Notes: generated by a model from the sequence alone, not told the origin. Numbered from the stretch's first letter, positions 1 through 6,385 are shown. The stretch: DNA of 7,194 nucleotides from an uncultured Eubacteriales bacterium (GCA_900546255.1 URCB01000078.1:1-7194), one strand, 5' to 3'. Translations and numbers: made by a program.

Positions 1-7
1 TCTTTCC

Positions 8-33
8 CCCGACTTTCTCCAAAGAAAGTCGGG
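8..33. repeat. Perfect 11-bp hairpin, possible extragenic palindrome
   Basis: Bases 8-18 are the exact reverse complement of 23-33, with a 4-base CCAA loop at 19-22. The stem is followed directly by further GC-rich palindromes. It is less GC-rich in its core (GACTTTCT) than its surroundings. It lies about 115 bases beyond the U32 stop codon, which is far for a terminator of that gene. An extragenic palindromic repeat is more likely, but copy number elsewhere in the genome cannot be seen here. Confidence 0.6.
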
Positions 34-37
34 CTCC

Positions 38-103
38 CCCGCCGGAGTCGGCGGGCCCCCCCGGGGCGCTGCGCCCCAAGGGTGGCTTCGGAGCCGCCCA
101 CCC
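38..103. repeat. Cluster of three further GC-rich hairpins
   Basis: Three inverted repeats sit head to tail. The first is 38-44 with 49-55 (CCCGCCG, loop GAGT). The second is 63-68 with 72-77 (GGGGCG, loop CTG). The third is 80-85 with 98-103 (GGGTGG/CCACCC), enclosing a smaller GGCT/AGCC pairing at 84-87 and 92-95. Together with the hairpin at 8-33 they form a nearly continuous structured block with no convincing reading frame. Such blocks are typical of intergenic repeat elements; this reading is inference. Confidence 0.5.
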
Positions 104-117
104 AAAGGGTACGCGAT

Positions 118-142
118 CCCCCACCGCCCTGTCCGATGGGGG
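118..142 (-). terminator. Possible transcript-end hairpin downstream of the U32 gene
   Basis: Bases 118-123 (CCCCCA) pair with 137-142 (TGGGGG) around a 13-base loop. The hairpin begins 3 bases after the leftward U32 stop codon. There is no T-tract on the minus strand after the stem, so it is not a canonical intrinsic terminator. It could act with the hairpin block beyond it, or only protect the 3' end. Confidence 0.3.
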
Positions 143-145
143 GCT

Positions 146-2239
146 TTACTCCACCCCCCGGTAGTACAGCCCCCGGGTGAACCCCGCCGGGGCCTCCCCC
201 GCCCCGGTGCGGTAGGCCCGGAACACCCGGGCGCAGTCCGCCGGGGTCTCCCGGAGGAAGGCCAGGCGGGCGTAGGTCAGGCCGGCGGTCTTCCAGTCGG
301 CCTTGTCCGCCAGCCAGAGGGTTTTGGCGTTGAAGAGTTCGTTGCGGCAGCCCCAGGCAGGCTCCACCGGGAAGGCCTCCCCCTTCCGGTCCTGGAGGGC
401 CTGGGGGGCCTCCTCACAGTGGCAGCCCTGGCCCCGGTTCTTTAGGATGCAGTGCTCCATGAGCATCAGGGGCAGGCGGCCGTAGACGATGGCCTCGGTG
501 GGCAGGGCCTTGCCCAGGTCCCGGATCTGGGACAGCCGGCACTCGAAGGAGGCGGTGGCCGAGGCAAACCCCAGCCGGGCCAGTTCCTCCCCGGTGAGGG
601 TGTTGGTGAAGCCCAGGCCGAAGTCCCCCCGGGGGGTGAGGCCGAATGCCCGGGCCAGGGTCAGCTGGCCCACGTGGCCCAGGAGGGCCTGGGTCACCCC
701 CGCCCGGCAGGCGGCCTCCAGGGCCTGGCGGAGGGCAGGACCTTCCCGGTCAAAGGCCATCCGGGGGAGCACCGCCCCGAAGGCGATGTCCGGATAGGCC
801 CGGGTGAGTTCCGCCCCTTCCCTCTCGTGGGAAGCCCATGCCTGGACGGGGAGGTAGACCAGGGCCGGCCCCTGGTCCAGGCTGGCAGGGGAGAGCTGTT
901 CCCACCGCCGGAAGGACAGGGTGAAGGCAGGGGGCTCCCCGGGGCCCTTCCGGGCCTTGGGACGGGCGAAGGGCCGGGTTTCCCGGGCAGGGGGCGCCGT
1001 GCGGGCCTGGTCCAGGCCGGCCAGCACCTCCCGCCGCAGGGCGTTTACCGCCGACAGGGGGAGGGAGAGCCCCTCCCCCCAGTCCACCTGGAGGTCTTGG
1101 ACGGCGTACACCGTGCCCCCGGTCTTGGCCAGCTGGGCGGCGATCTGCTCCCCGGTCACCGGCCGGGTGCGGGCGGGCTGGGGGGCGGCCCCCTGGGCGG
1201 TGACGGTGTGGCCGTCGGCGTCCCGGGCGGTGAGGGTGACAGGTTCCCCCAGCTGCCCCCGGGCGGAGAGGGTCACCGGCACGGGCCGGTGCTCCCCCCG
1301 GGTGTAAAACTGTTTGGCCTGGGCGAAGAGGTCGGCGGGGTCCCGGGTCCCCTCGGGCCGGGTGCCGAACATGGCCGGGCCCTTCCGGTCCAAAAAGTAC
1401 CCCTGGGTGAACCCCTGGCGGGAGAAGGCGGCCTCCAGCTGGGCCATCTCCTTTCGAGTGGGCTCCCGGTGCTCCCGGAGGGCGGCGGCGTAGATGGCGG
1501 TGACCACCGCCACGTACTCCGGCCGCTTCATCCGCCCCTCGATCTTCAGGCAGGCCACCCCCATCTCCTCCAGCTGGCCCAGGTGGCCGGCCAGGGAGAG
1601 GTCTTTCAGGGAGAGGGGGTGGGAGGTCTGCCGGTCCCCCGGCCAGCGGTAGGCCAGGCGGCAGGGCTGGGCGCACAGGCCCCGGTTGCCGCTGCGCCCC
1701 CCCAGCACCGCCGAGAGGGTGCACTGGCCGCTGTAGCACATGCACAGGGCCCCGTGGCCAAAGACCTCGATCTCCAAGGGGGAGGCCTGACACAGGGCCC
1801 GGATGGCCTCCGCCGGCATCTCCCGGGGCAGGACCACCCGGGTGATCCCCAGTTCCGCGCAGGCCAAAATCCCGTCCAGGCTGTGGACGGTCATCTGGGT
1901 GGAGGCGTGGAGGGGGAGGTGGGGACAGGTCTGCCGCAGGAGTTTGGCCACCCCCAGGTCCTGGACCAGGACGGCGTCCACCCCCAGGTCCGAGGCCAGG
2001 GCCCCGGCCTGGGCGGCGGTGTCCAGCTCCCGGTCAAAGAGGAGGGTGTTCAGGGTGAGGTAGACCTTCACCCCCCGGAGGTGGCAGTAGGCCACCCCCT
2101 CCTCCAGCTGCTCCCGGGTGAAGTTTTTCGCGTTCCGCCGGGCGTTGAGGGGGCCGAAGCCCAGGTACACCGCGTCCGCCCCGGCTTGGACGGCGGCCTG
2201 GAGGGCCTCCGGGGACCCGGCGGGGGCCAGCAGTTCCAT
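146..2239 (-). CDS. U32-family protein with DUF3656 region (RlhA/TrhP-like RNA hydroxylation family)
   Basis: This 697-residue protein belongs to peptidase family U32. The family signature is intact at residues 158-176: E158, F160, G163, C166, G171, C173 and S176. C166, C173, C189 or C193, and C230 (within a CLKIEGR motif) are plausible iron-sulfur ligands by analogy with UbiU/UbiV. Residues about 315-415 resemble DUF3656 (AKTGGT near 371-376, then LRRE at 401-404). A second cysteine group, C597, C606, C608 and C631, lies in the C-terminal part. The length and domain order match E. coli RlhA (YdcP), which hydroxylates 23S rRNA; the related TrhP proteins act in tRNA U34 hydroxylation. Despite the family name, a secreted protease is unlikely because there is no signal peptide. 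The start follows AGAGGG inside the end of zapA, and the 3-base gap suggests translational coupling. The exact RNA target is unknown. Confidence 0.93.
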   Translation of the reverse strand: MELLAPAGSPEALQAAVQAGADAVYLGFGPLNARRNAKNFTREQLEEGVAYCHLRGVKVYLTLNTLLFDRELDTAAQAGALASDLGVDAVLVQDLGVAKLLRQTCPHLPLHASTQMTVHSLDGILACAELGITRVVLPREMPAEAIRALCQASPLEIEVFGHGALCMCYSGQCTLSAVLGGRSGNRGLCAQPCRLAYRWPGDRQTSHPLSLKDLSLAGHLGQLEEMGVACLKIEGRMKRPEYVAVVTAIYAAALREHREPTRKEMAQLEAAFSRQGFTQGYFLDRKGPAMFGTRPEGTRDPADLFAQAKQFYTRGEHRPVPVTLSARGQLGEPVTLTARDADGHTVTAQGAAPQPARTRPVTGEQIAAQLAKTGGTVYAVQDLQVDWGEGLSLPLSAVNALRREVLAGLDQARTAPPARETRPFARPKARKGPGEPPAFTLSFRRWEQLSPASLDQGPALVYLPVQAWASHEREGAELTRAYPDIAFGAVLPRMAFDREGPALRQALEAACRAGVTQALLGHVGQLTLARAFGLTPRGDFGLGFTNTLTGEELARLGFASATASFECRLSQIRDLGKALPTEAIVYGRLPLMLMEHCILKNRGQGCHCEEAPQALQDRKGEAFPVEPAWGCRNELFNAKTLWLADKADWKTAGLTYARLAFLRETPADCARVFRAYRTGAGEAPAGFTRGLYYRGVE

Positions 2240-2242
2240 GGG

Positions 2243-2611
2243 TTATCCCTCTTCGCCGGCGGGCTTGGAAGGCTCTGCCGGGGGCTGCTTGGGGGGGCGG
2301 CCGCCCCGGGAGGCCTTCCGCCCCTCCCGCTTGGCCTCGGACAGTTCCCGGGCCAGGCGGGCGTTCTCGTCCAGGGCCTGCTTGAGCTGGGCGCGGAGGT
2401 TGTCGGACACCGCCCGCTCCTTGCAGTATTTGTCCGCCACGTTCATGGCCGCCAGCACCGCCCCGTCGGTGAGGGAGATGGTGGTGCCGGACATGGCCTC
2501 GTCCATCTCCTTGTTGACGATGTCTGCGCACTGCTGGAGGTAGCTGGCATCCTCCTCGGCCAGGAAGTTGTAACTCTGGTTATGGATATAAATGGTCACT
2601 CGATTTGCCAT
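2243..2611 (-). CDS. zapA: Cell division protein ZapA, with extended basic tail
   Basis: This 122-residue cytoplasmic protein matches ZapA, which binds FtsZ and promotes Z-ring assembly. The N-terminal part (MANRVTIYIHNQSYNF, about residues 1-16), the D-A-S-Y-L-Q-Q segment at 21-27, and A-A-M-N-V-A-D at 54-60 are typical of the family. Residues about 62-97 should form the coiled-coil dimer helix. A tail of roughly 25 residues after that is rich in Lys, Arg, Pro and Gly and is probably disordered; Bacillus ZapA, at about 85 residues, lacks it. The start at 2611 is chosen because AAGGGAGGG (2618-2626) lies 6 bases upstream. The frame stays open to a further ATG at 2698, but that would place the promoter inside the coding region. 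zapA is the first gene of a pair with the U32 gene, an order I recall from other Clostridia. Confidence 0.93.
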   Translation of the reverse strand: MANRVTIYIHNQSYNFLAEEDASYLQQCADIVNKEMDEAMSGTTISLTDGAVLAAMNVADKYCKERAVSDNLRAQLKQALDENARLARELSEAKREGRKASRGGRPPKQPPAEPSKPAGEEG

Positions 2612-2617
2612 AGGAAT

Positions 2618-2626
2618 CCCTCCCTT
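2618..2626 (-). promoter_or_regulatory. Ribosome binding site fixing the zapA start
   Basis: On the minus strand this reads AAGGGAGGG, 6 bases before the ATG at 2611. It decides between this start and the in-frame ATG at 2698. The sequence GGAGGGATTCC here is repeated just before yaaL. Confidence 0.8.
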
Positions 2627-2657
2627 ATCTGGATCTTGGTGGTTCAGGCAATGGCCT

Positions 2658-2666
2658 ATTATACCA
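2658..2666 (-). promoter_or_regulatory. Extended -10 promoter for zapA and the U32 gene
   Basis: The minus strand reads TGGTATAAT, a perfect extended -10 element (TGnTATAAT). No good TTGACA-like -35 lies 16-19 bases upstream; the region is instead T-rich (TTTTTTT). The predicted start of transcription is near 2651, giving a leader of about 40 bases. The same ten bases, ATGGTATAAT, form the promoter of the surface operon. Confidence 0.7.
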
Positions 2667-2716
2667 TGGATCGACAGAAAAAAACAGACCTCTCCCACAA
2701 ACCAGGGGAAAGGCAG

Positions 2717-2750
2717 CAGGCCCCCGCCGGCGGGAACCGGCGGGGGCCTG
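2717..2750 (-). terminator. Strong hairpin terminator of the lipoprotein operon
   Basis: Bases 2717-2730 and 2737-2750 form a perfect 14-bp GC-rich stem with a 6-base loop. The stem begins 5 bases beyond the stop codon of the last lipoprotein gene. On the minus strand the following tract (CTGCCTTT) is only partly T-rich, whereas on the plus strand TTTT follows. Since only minus-strand genes flank it, it most likely ends leftward transcripts before the zapA promoter. Confidence 0.7.
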
Positions 2751-2755
2751 TTTTC

Positions 2756-3397
2756 TCAAACTTCGCTGGAGAAGGTCACCGTCACCGCCTGGACTTGGTC
2801 CAGACCGGTGAGATTTTCCGGGGTGAAGAAGTCCTGGAGGGAGATCTTGCCCAGAGTATCGTCCTGGGCGGCGGGGTTCCCGGCCTCGGCGTAGGCCAGC
2901 AGGGCGATGGGGATGGGTTCGTTCCGCTGGATGGGCTGGGGCTCGGTGAGGAACCTCTGGGTCCGGGCGACGAAGTCCCCCTCCAAGGGGCCGGCACTTC
3001 CCACCTGCAGGCTGCCCTGACAGAGGACCCGGGCGATGATAGCCTCGGAGTCCTCCAGCTGGAGGGTGATGAGCCCCTCCGCCTGGGGCGGCAGGAGGCT
3101 GCCCACGGCAATGTCATCCACGTTTTTCCAGGTCCCGTCCTCTCCCAGACGATAGATCTGGACGAAGAGGCCCAGGATCTCCTCTGGGTTCTGGAAGGTG
3201 AAGGCCACGGTGTTGTCCTGGGTCAGTTCGTAGGCTTGCAGCAGGGTTTGCTCCTGCTCCGTGGGCGTATAGGGGGCCACGGTGTATGCGGCTGCCTCCT
3301 GGGGCGCATCGGCGGCAGGCGCCTGGTTGGAGCAGGCGGCCAGGGACAGGAGAAAGGCCAGGGGGAGCAGGAACCAGAGGGGGTGTTTCCGTTTCAT
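2756..3397 (-). CDS. Predicted lipoprotein, paralogue A (last gene of surface operon)
   Basis: This 213-residue protein is not a family I recognise. It begins with a lipoprotein signal: basic MKRKH, a hydrophobic stretch at residues 7-18, and lipobox LAAC at 19-22, so Cys22 should be lipidated and the protein anchored outside the membrane. A short polar, Ala-rich linker (23-40) follows. Recognisable blocks shared with paralogue B are APYT (41-44), LGEDG (84-88), Cys126, PIPIALLAY (161-169) and a conserved C-terminal tail from about 186 that includes FTPENLTG (191-198) and VQAVTVTFS (202-210). No catalytic motif is evident. The start follows AAAGGAG at good spacing. It lies 37 bases after paralogue B and directly before the hairpin at 2717-2750. 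A role on the cell surface beside the SLH protein is inferred from context only. Confidence 0.85.
   Translation of the reverse strand: MKRKHPLWFLLPLAFLLSLAACSNQAPAADAPQEAAAYTVAPYTPTEQEQTLLQAYELTQDNTVAFTFQNPEEILGLFVQIYRLGEDGTWKNVDDIAVGSLLPPQAEGLITLQLEDSEAIIARVLCQGSLQVGSAGPLEGDFVARTQRFLTEPQPIQRNEPIPIALLAYAEAGNPAAQDDTLGKISLQDFFTPENLTGLDQVQAVTVTFSSEV
2768..2840. repeat. 73-bp direct repeat, copy 1 (3' ends of lipoprotein genes)
   Basis: This segment matches 3447-3519 at 67 of 73 positions by my count, with no gaps. It encodes the conserved C-terminal tail of paralogue A. The paired copy is at the same place in paralogue B. Confidence 0.85.
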
Positions 3398-3420
3398 GGG
3401 GGTTCTCCTTTCTGTGGTGG
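3322..3420. repeat. 99-bp direct repeat, copy 1 (leader plus signal peptide)
   Basis: This segment matches 3989-4087 at 95 of 99 positions by my count, without gaps. All four differences are transitions and three are silent. It covers the untranslated leader, the ribosome binding site and the signal peptide of paralogue A. The match ends within the leader, past which the flanks differ. Confidence 0.9.
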
Positions 3421-3434
3421 AATCGAGGGCCCTG

Positions 3435-4064
3435 TCAGGCGGTTTCGGAGAAGGTCACCGTCACCGCCTGGACCAGGTCCGGCCCGGTGAGATTTTCCGG
3501 GGTGAAGTAATCCTGGAGGTTCAGGCTGGACATGGAGGTGCCGCTGTCGTAGGCCAGCAGGGCCACGGGGATGGGCTGGTCCAGCTGGATGGTCTGGGGG
3601 TCTGTGAGGAAGGCCCAGGTGTGCATGGTGGTGTTCGGGTCCGGAGGGAGGGGATCGGTCTGGCTGGTCATGCCGCCGGCACCGTCACAGACGATGTGGA
3701 AGGTGAGGGCATAGTTGTCCGCCCTGGACAGGGTGAACAGGCCGGACAGGGAAAGGTCTGCTTGATCCTCCCCCAGCAGGGCGATGGCGGGGGCGGAGAC
3801 AACCTCCCACTGGCCGTCCTCGCCCAACTGGGCGGTTTGGATCGTGAGGCACCTGGCCTCCACCGGGGCCTGGAAGGAGAGGACCTGCGCGGTGCCCTCC
3901 GTGTGGCCGAAGGCGTCCAGCAGGGTTCGCTCCCGCTGGGTCAGGGTATAGGGGGCGATGGTGTTTTCCTGGGCAGCGGTGTCAGGTTCCTGGCTGGAAC
4001 AGGCGGCCAGAGACAGGAGAAAGGCCAGGGGGAGCAGGAACCAGAGGGGATGTTTCCGTTTCAT
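3435..4064 (-). CDS. Predicted lipoprotein, paralogue B (middle gene of surface operon)
   Basis: This 209-residue protein is a tandem paralogue of the neighbouring lipoprotein and is likewise unrecognised. Residues 1-23 are identical to paralogue A, including lipobox LAAC at 19-22. Shared blocks are APYT (37-40), LGEDG (80-84), Cys126, PIPVALLAY (164-172) and a C-terminal tail with FTPENLTG (187-194) and VQAVTVTFS (198-206). The middle (about 55-150) is poorly conserved and holds an extra Cys72 and a D/P/T-rich stretch (136-147). No enzymatic motif is visible. Its start has the same AAAGGAG site as its paralogue. It begins 40 bases after the SLH gene, with no terminator between, so it is probably co-transcribed. 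The different middle suggests the two proteins bind different partners, which is inference. Confidence 0.85.
   Translation of the reverse strand: MKRKHPLWFLLPLAFLLSLAACSSQEPDTAAQENTIAPYTLTQRERTLLDAFGHTEGTAQVLSFQAPVEARCLTIQTAQLGEDGQWEVVSAPAIALLGEDQADLSLSGLFTLSRADNYALTFHIVCDGAGGMTSQTDPLPPDPNTTMHTWAFLTDPQTIQLDQPIPVALLAYDSGTSMSSLNLQDYFTPENLTGPDLVQAVTVTFSETA
3447..3519. repeat. 73-bp direct repeat, copy 2
   Basis: This is the partner of 2768-2840 and encodes the C-terminal tail of paralogue B. Six mismatches were counted by eye. Confidence 0.85.
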
Positions 4065-4087
4065 GGGGGTTCTCCTTTCTGTGGTGG
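3989..4087. repeat. 99-bp direct repeat, copy 2
   Basis: This is the partner of 3322-3420 and covers the leader, ribosome binding site and signal peptide of paralogue B. Four mismatches were counted by eye. Confidence 0.9.
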
Positions 4088-4104
4088 TCTGGGGCAGGGC
4101 GGGG

Positions 4105-6303
4105 TTACTCTGCCAGGTAGCGGTGGAGCATCACCACCACCTGGGCCCGGGTGGCCTTGCCCTGGGGGGCCAGGGTGCTGCTCCCCACGCCGGTGAGGAT
4201 CCCCTTGTCCACCGCCCAGGTCATGGCCTCCCGGGCGTATTCGCTGACCAGGTTCTGGTCGGTGAAGGCGCTGAGGTCCCCGGTGTGGGACAGGTCCCCG
4301 CCGTAGGCCCGGGCATAGCGGTGGAGGATGGCAGCCAGCTGCTCCCGGGTGATGAAATCATTGGGGGAGAAGGTGGTGTCCGAGGTGCCGTTGACGATGC
4401 CGTGGAAGTTGGCCCACACCACGGCGCTGTAGTAGTAGGCCCCCACGTCCAGGTCCTCAAAGTTGGTGGTGATGGTCATGGTGGGGCTCCCCACCGCCCG
4501 GTAGAGGACGGTGACCAGCTGGGCCCGGGTCATGTTGCTGCTGGGGGAGAAGGTGTCCTCCCCTGTGCCGTTGACCAGGCCGAAGTGGTAGGCAAAGTCC
4601 ACCGCGTTGGCGGCCCAGGTGCCCACGGTGGCCTCGTTCACATCGGTGAACTGGTGGGAGTGGGTCTTGCTGGTGACGGCCACGGTGAGGGTGTCCTCCC
4701 ACTCCTGGCCCTGCTGGGTGAGCAGGGTCATGGGGATGGTCACCTGGCCGGAGAAGCCCGCCGGGGGCAGGTAGTGGAGGGTGGAGACGTGGTAGGTCCC
4801 GTCGCTGGCGGCGTTGGTGTAGTACCGGGCCCCGTCGTCGGGGGTGCCGGCGCCGTGGCGCACATCCCGCAGCAGCCGGCCGGCGGAGGGCTGGCCAAAG
4901 ACCACGGCGATCACCGGGTCCTCCGCGTCGCTGTGGTAGAAGTCGTCCCCGGTGAAGGGGAAGCCGGTGGCGTCACAGACCTTGTCCCCCTCGGCGGGGG
5001 GCACGTCGGTCTCCTGGACCAGGATCTCCAGGCGGCCGCAGTAGAGCGCGTCCCCGTAGGCCCGGAAGTTGATGCCATAGGTCCCCGCCTGGCGGGGGGT
5101 GAAGGTCACCTGGGACAGGAGGGCCTGGCCCGCCTCCCCCTCCAGGTAGTAGTAGGTCCCCTCCTGGACGGAGAGGGTGCCCACCTGGGTGCCGGTGGCG
5201 GAGTCCACCTCAAAGACCACGGAGCGCAGCCCGGGGACAGCGGGGGTGCTTTCCGAGGCACTGTCCCCCTGGACCAGCTGGTCGATGAGGGAGAGGGTGC
5301 CGCTCTGGTTTTTTAGCTGGTCCAGGGTGCGGGTGCCCTGGGCCAGGCCGGTCACCGCCCCGAGGGTGGTGCCGGGGTGCATCCGCAGGGTGTAGACGCA
5401 ATGGCCGGTGAGCACCTGGGTGCTGTCCAAGGTACAGGCGGCGGTGATGGTGCAGGTGTAGGTGGTGTCGGCGGTGGGGGTCACCTGCAGGGTGGGGTCG
5501 GTGCCCACGGGGCTGCCCTGGGCATCGGTCCACTGGTAGGTGAGGGTGTAGTCGTCGGTGACGTCTGCCTCCCCGTTGTGGAGGAGGGCGGAGGGGGCGG
5601 TGAGGACGGTGTCCACCCCCTGGCCGGCCTCCACCCGCTTCTGCTGGGCGGAGAGGACCAGCCGGTCCGGCAGCAGCCGGGCGGGGGTGACGGTGAGGGC
5701 ATACTCCCCGGTAACCACGCTGCCCAGGGCGTCCTTGGCCTCAGAGACCGCCAGGATGGTGGCGGTGCCCTCGGCCACGGCGGTCACCTTGCCGTTGCGG
5801 TCCACGGTGGCCACCTGGGGGTCGCTGGAGCTCCAGACCACGTTTTGGTTCCCTGCCGAGCCCAGGGTGTAGTTCACCTGGGCGGTGAGCTGGCGGGTCT
5901 TCCCCACGGGGAGGAACTCCGGCCCGGCGGGGGTGATGGTGACGGAGGCGGGGGTGTCCTGGGCCACGGTGATGGTACACAGGGCCGTCCGGCCGCCGGC
6001 GGTGGCGGTGACGGTGACCGTCCCCGCCGTCATGCCCCGGAAGACGGCGGTGTTGGCGGGCTGGCCCTGGGCAGGGGGCACCAGGGCGGCGATGGCCTCG
6101 TTGGCGGAGGACCAGGTGATGGCCGCGTCCTGGCTGCCCTCCGGGAGGGTGGCGGTGAGGGTGAGGGTCTGGCCCACCGCCAGGGTGGCGGAGGTTTTAT
6201 CCAGGGTAATCCCTGACCCGGCGGCCCCGACGGGCAGGACCAGGGAGACGGCCAGCACCAGGGCCAGCAGGAAGGCGGGGATGGAGTTCGGGTTCCGTTT
6301 CAT
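4105..6303 (-). CDS. Secreted Ig-like (Big_2) and SLH-domain surface protein
   Basis: This 732-residue protein should be exported and held on the cell wall. A signal peptide covers residues 1 to about 27 or 28 (basic start, hydrophobic 10-24, VGA at 25-27). Two bacterial Ig-like (Big_2) domains follow at about 32-113 and 119-206, each with a WSS motif (64-66 and 157-159). A third Ig-like region lies at about 212-308. Residues about 355-545 look like further beta-sandwich modules: the end (YLPPAGFSG at 511-519, then DTLTVAV at 537-543) resembles cadherin or tandem-95-type repeats. Three SLH repeats close the protein at about 552-605, 615-664 and 680-732, with TRAQ (592), TREQ (652) and TRAQ (718). 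SLH domains bind pyruvylated secondary wall polymers. There are six cysteines (109, 284, 290, 302, 422, 443). No enzymatic domain is seen, so adhesion or a structural S-layer role is likely. The start follows AGAGGTG. It is the first gene of an operon with two lipoproteins. Confidence 0.9.
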   Translation of the reverse strand: MKRNPNSIPAFLLALVLAVSLVLPVGAAGSGITLDKTSATLAVGQTLTLTATLPEGSQDAAITWSSANEAIAALVPPAQGQPANTAVFRGMTAGTVTVTATAGGRTALCTITVAQDTPASVTITPAGPEFLPVGKTRQLTAQVNYTLGSAGNQNVVWSSSDPQVATVDRNGKVTAVAEGTATILAVSEAKDALGSVVTGEYALTVTPARLLPDRLVLSAQQKRVEAGQGVDTVLTAPSALLHNGEADVTDDYTLTYQWTDAQGSPVGTDPTLQVTPTADTTYTCTITAACTLDSTQVLTGHCVYTLRMHPGTTLGAVTGLAQGTRTLDQLKNQSGTLSLIDQLVQGDSASESTPAVPGLRSVVFEVDSATGTQVGTLSVQEGTYYYLEGEAGQALLSQVTFTPRQAGTYGINFRAYGDALYCGRLEILVQETDVPPAEGDKVCDATGFPFTGDDFYHSDAEDPVIAVVFGQPSAGRLLRDVRHGAGTPDDGARYYTNAASDGTYHVSTLHYLPPAGFSGQVTIPMTLLTQQGQEWEDTLTVAVTSKTHSHQFTDVNEATVGTWAANAVDFAYHFGLVNGTGEDTFSPSSNMTRAQLVTVLYRAVGSPTMTITTNFEDLDVGAYYYSAVVWANFHGIVNGTSDTTFSPNDFITREQLAAILHRYARAYGGDLSHTGDLSAFTDQNLVSEYAREAMTWAVDKGILTGVGSSTLAPQGKATRAQVVVMLHRYLAE

Positions 6304-6328
6304 GGGTTCACCTCTTCATGGGTTGCGG

Positions 6329-6346
6329 CCCGCCGGGGGCGGCGGG
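6329..6346 (-). promoter_or_regulatory. Hairpin in the leader of the surface operon
   Basis: Bases 6329-6335 and 6340-6346 form a perfect 7-bp GC stem with a 4-base loop, between the promoter and the ribosome binding site. No U-tract follows it on the minus strand, so it is not an attenuator of the usual kind. It may affect mRNA stability or may simply reflect base composition. Confidence 0.35.
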
Positions 6347-6376
6347 GCTGGTGGAAGGAATATAGTTTGTGGCTTA

Positions 6377-6385
6377 ATTATACCA
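6377..6385 (-). promoter_or_regulatory. Extended -10 promoter of the surface operon
   Basis: The minus strand reads TGGTATAAT. The base 17 upstream begins CTTCCC, a poor -35, so the extended -10 probably carries recognition by the main sigma factor. Transcription should start near 6370, leaving about 65 bases of leader before the SLH gene. Confidence 0.7.

Noticed and set aside
750..1793. A 347-codon minus-strand frame inside the U32 gene
   Set aside because: It is out of frame with a clear family match, Pro/Gly/Arg-rich and without a recognisable domain.
146..2239. Reading the U32 protein as a secreted collagenase or protease
   Set aside because: There is no signal peptide, and well-studied U32 members act as iron-sulfur-dependent hydroxylation factors for RNA or ubiquinone; the conserved cysteines fit that role.
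2612..2698. Upstream in-frame ATG that would lengthen ZapA by 29 residues
   Set aside because: The extension does not resemble ZapA, has no good ribosome site, and would contain the TGGTATAAT promoter. The start at 2611 has AAGGGAGGG at ideal spacing.
2717..2760. Terminator for plus-strand transcription (stem followed by TTTT on the plus strand)
   Set aside because: No plus-strand gene lies upstream of it in the window; its place right after the lipoprotein A stop supports minus-strand use.
452..3490. A 1012-codon open frame on the plus strand opposite the U32, zapA and lipoprotein A genes
   Set aside because: It crosses three well-supported genes and a terminator, is dominated by Gly, Pro, Leu and Val, has no family resemblance, and is what high-GC antisense frames commonly produce.
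3282..6216. Long plus-strand frames opposite the lipoprotein and SLH genes
   Set aside because: They are Gly/Val/His-rich antisense shadows; the minus-strand products have signal peptides, lipoboxes and SLH repeats.
6307..6318. Mini reading frame ATG AAG AGG TGA overlapping the SLH ribosome binding site, encoding M-K-R like the start of the gene itself
   Set aside because: It has no ribosome site of its own, and its stop lies before the real start. Chance similarity in a purine-rich Shine-Dalgarno is the simplest reading.
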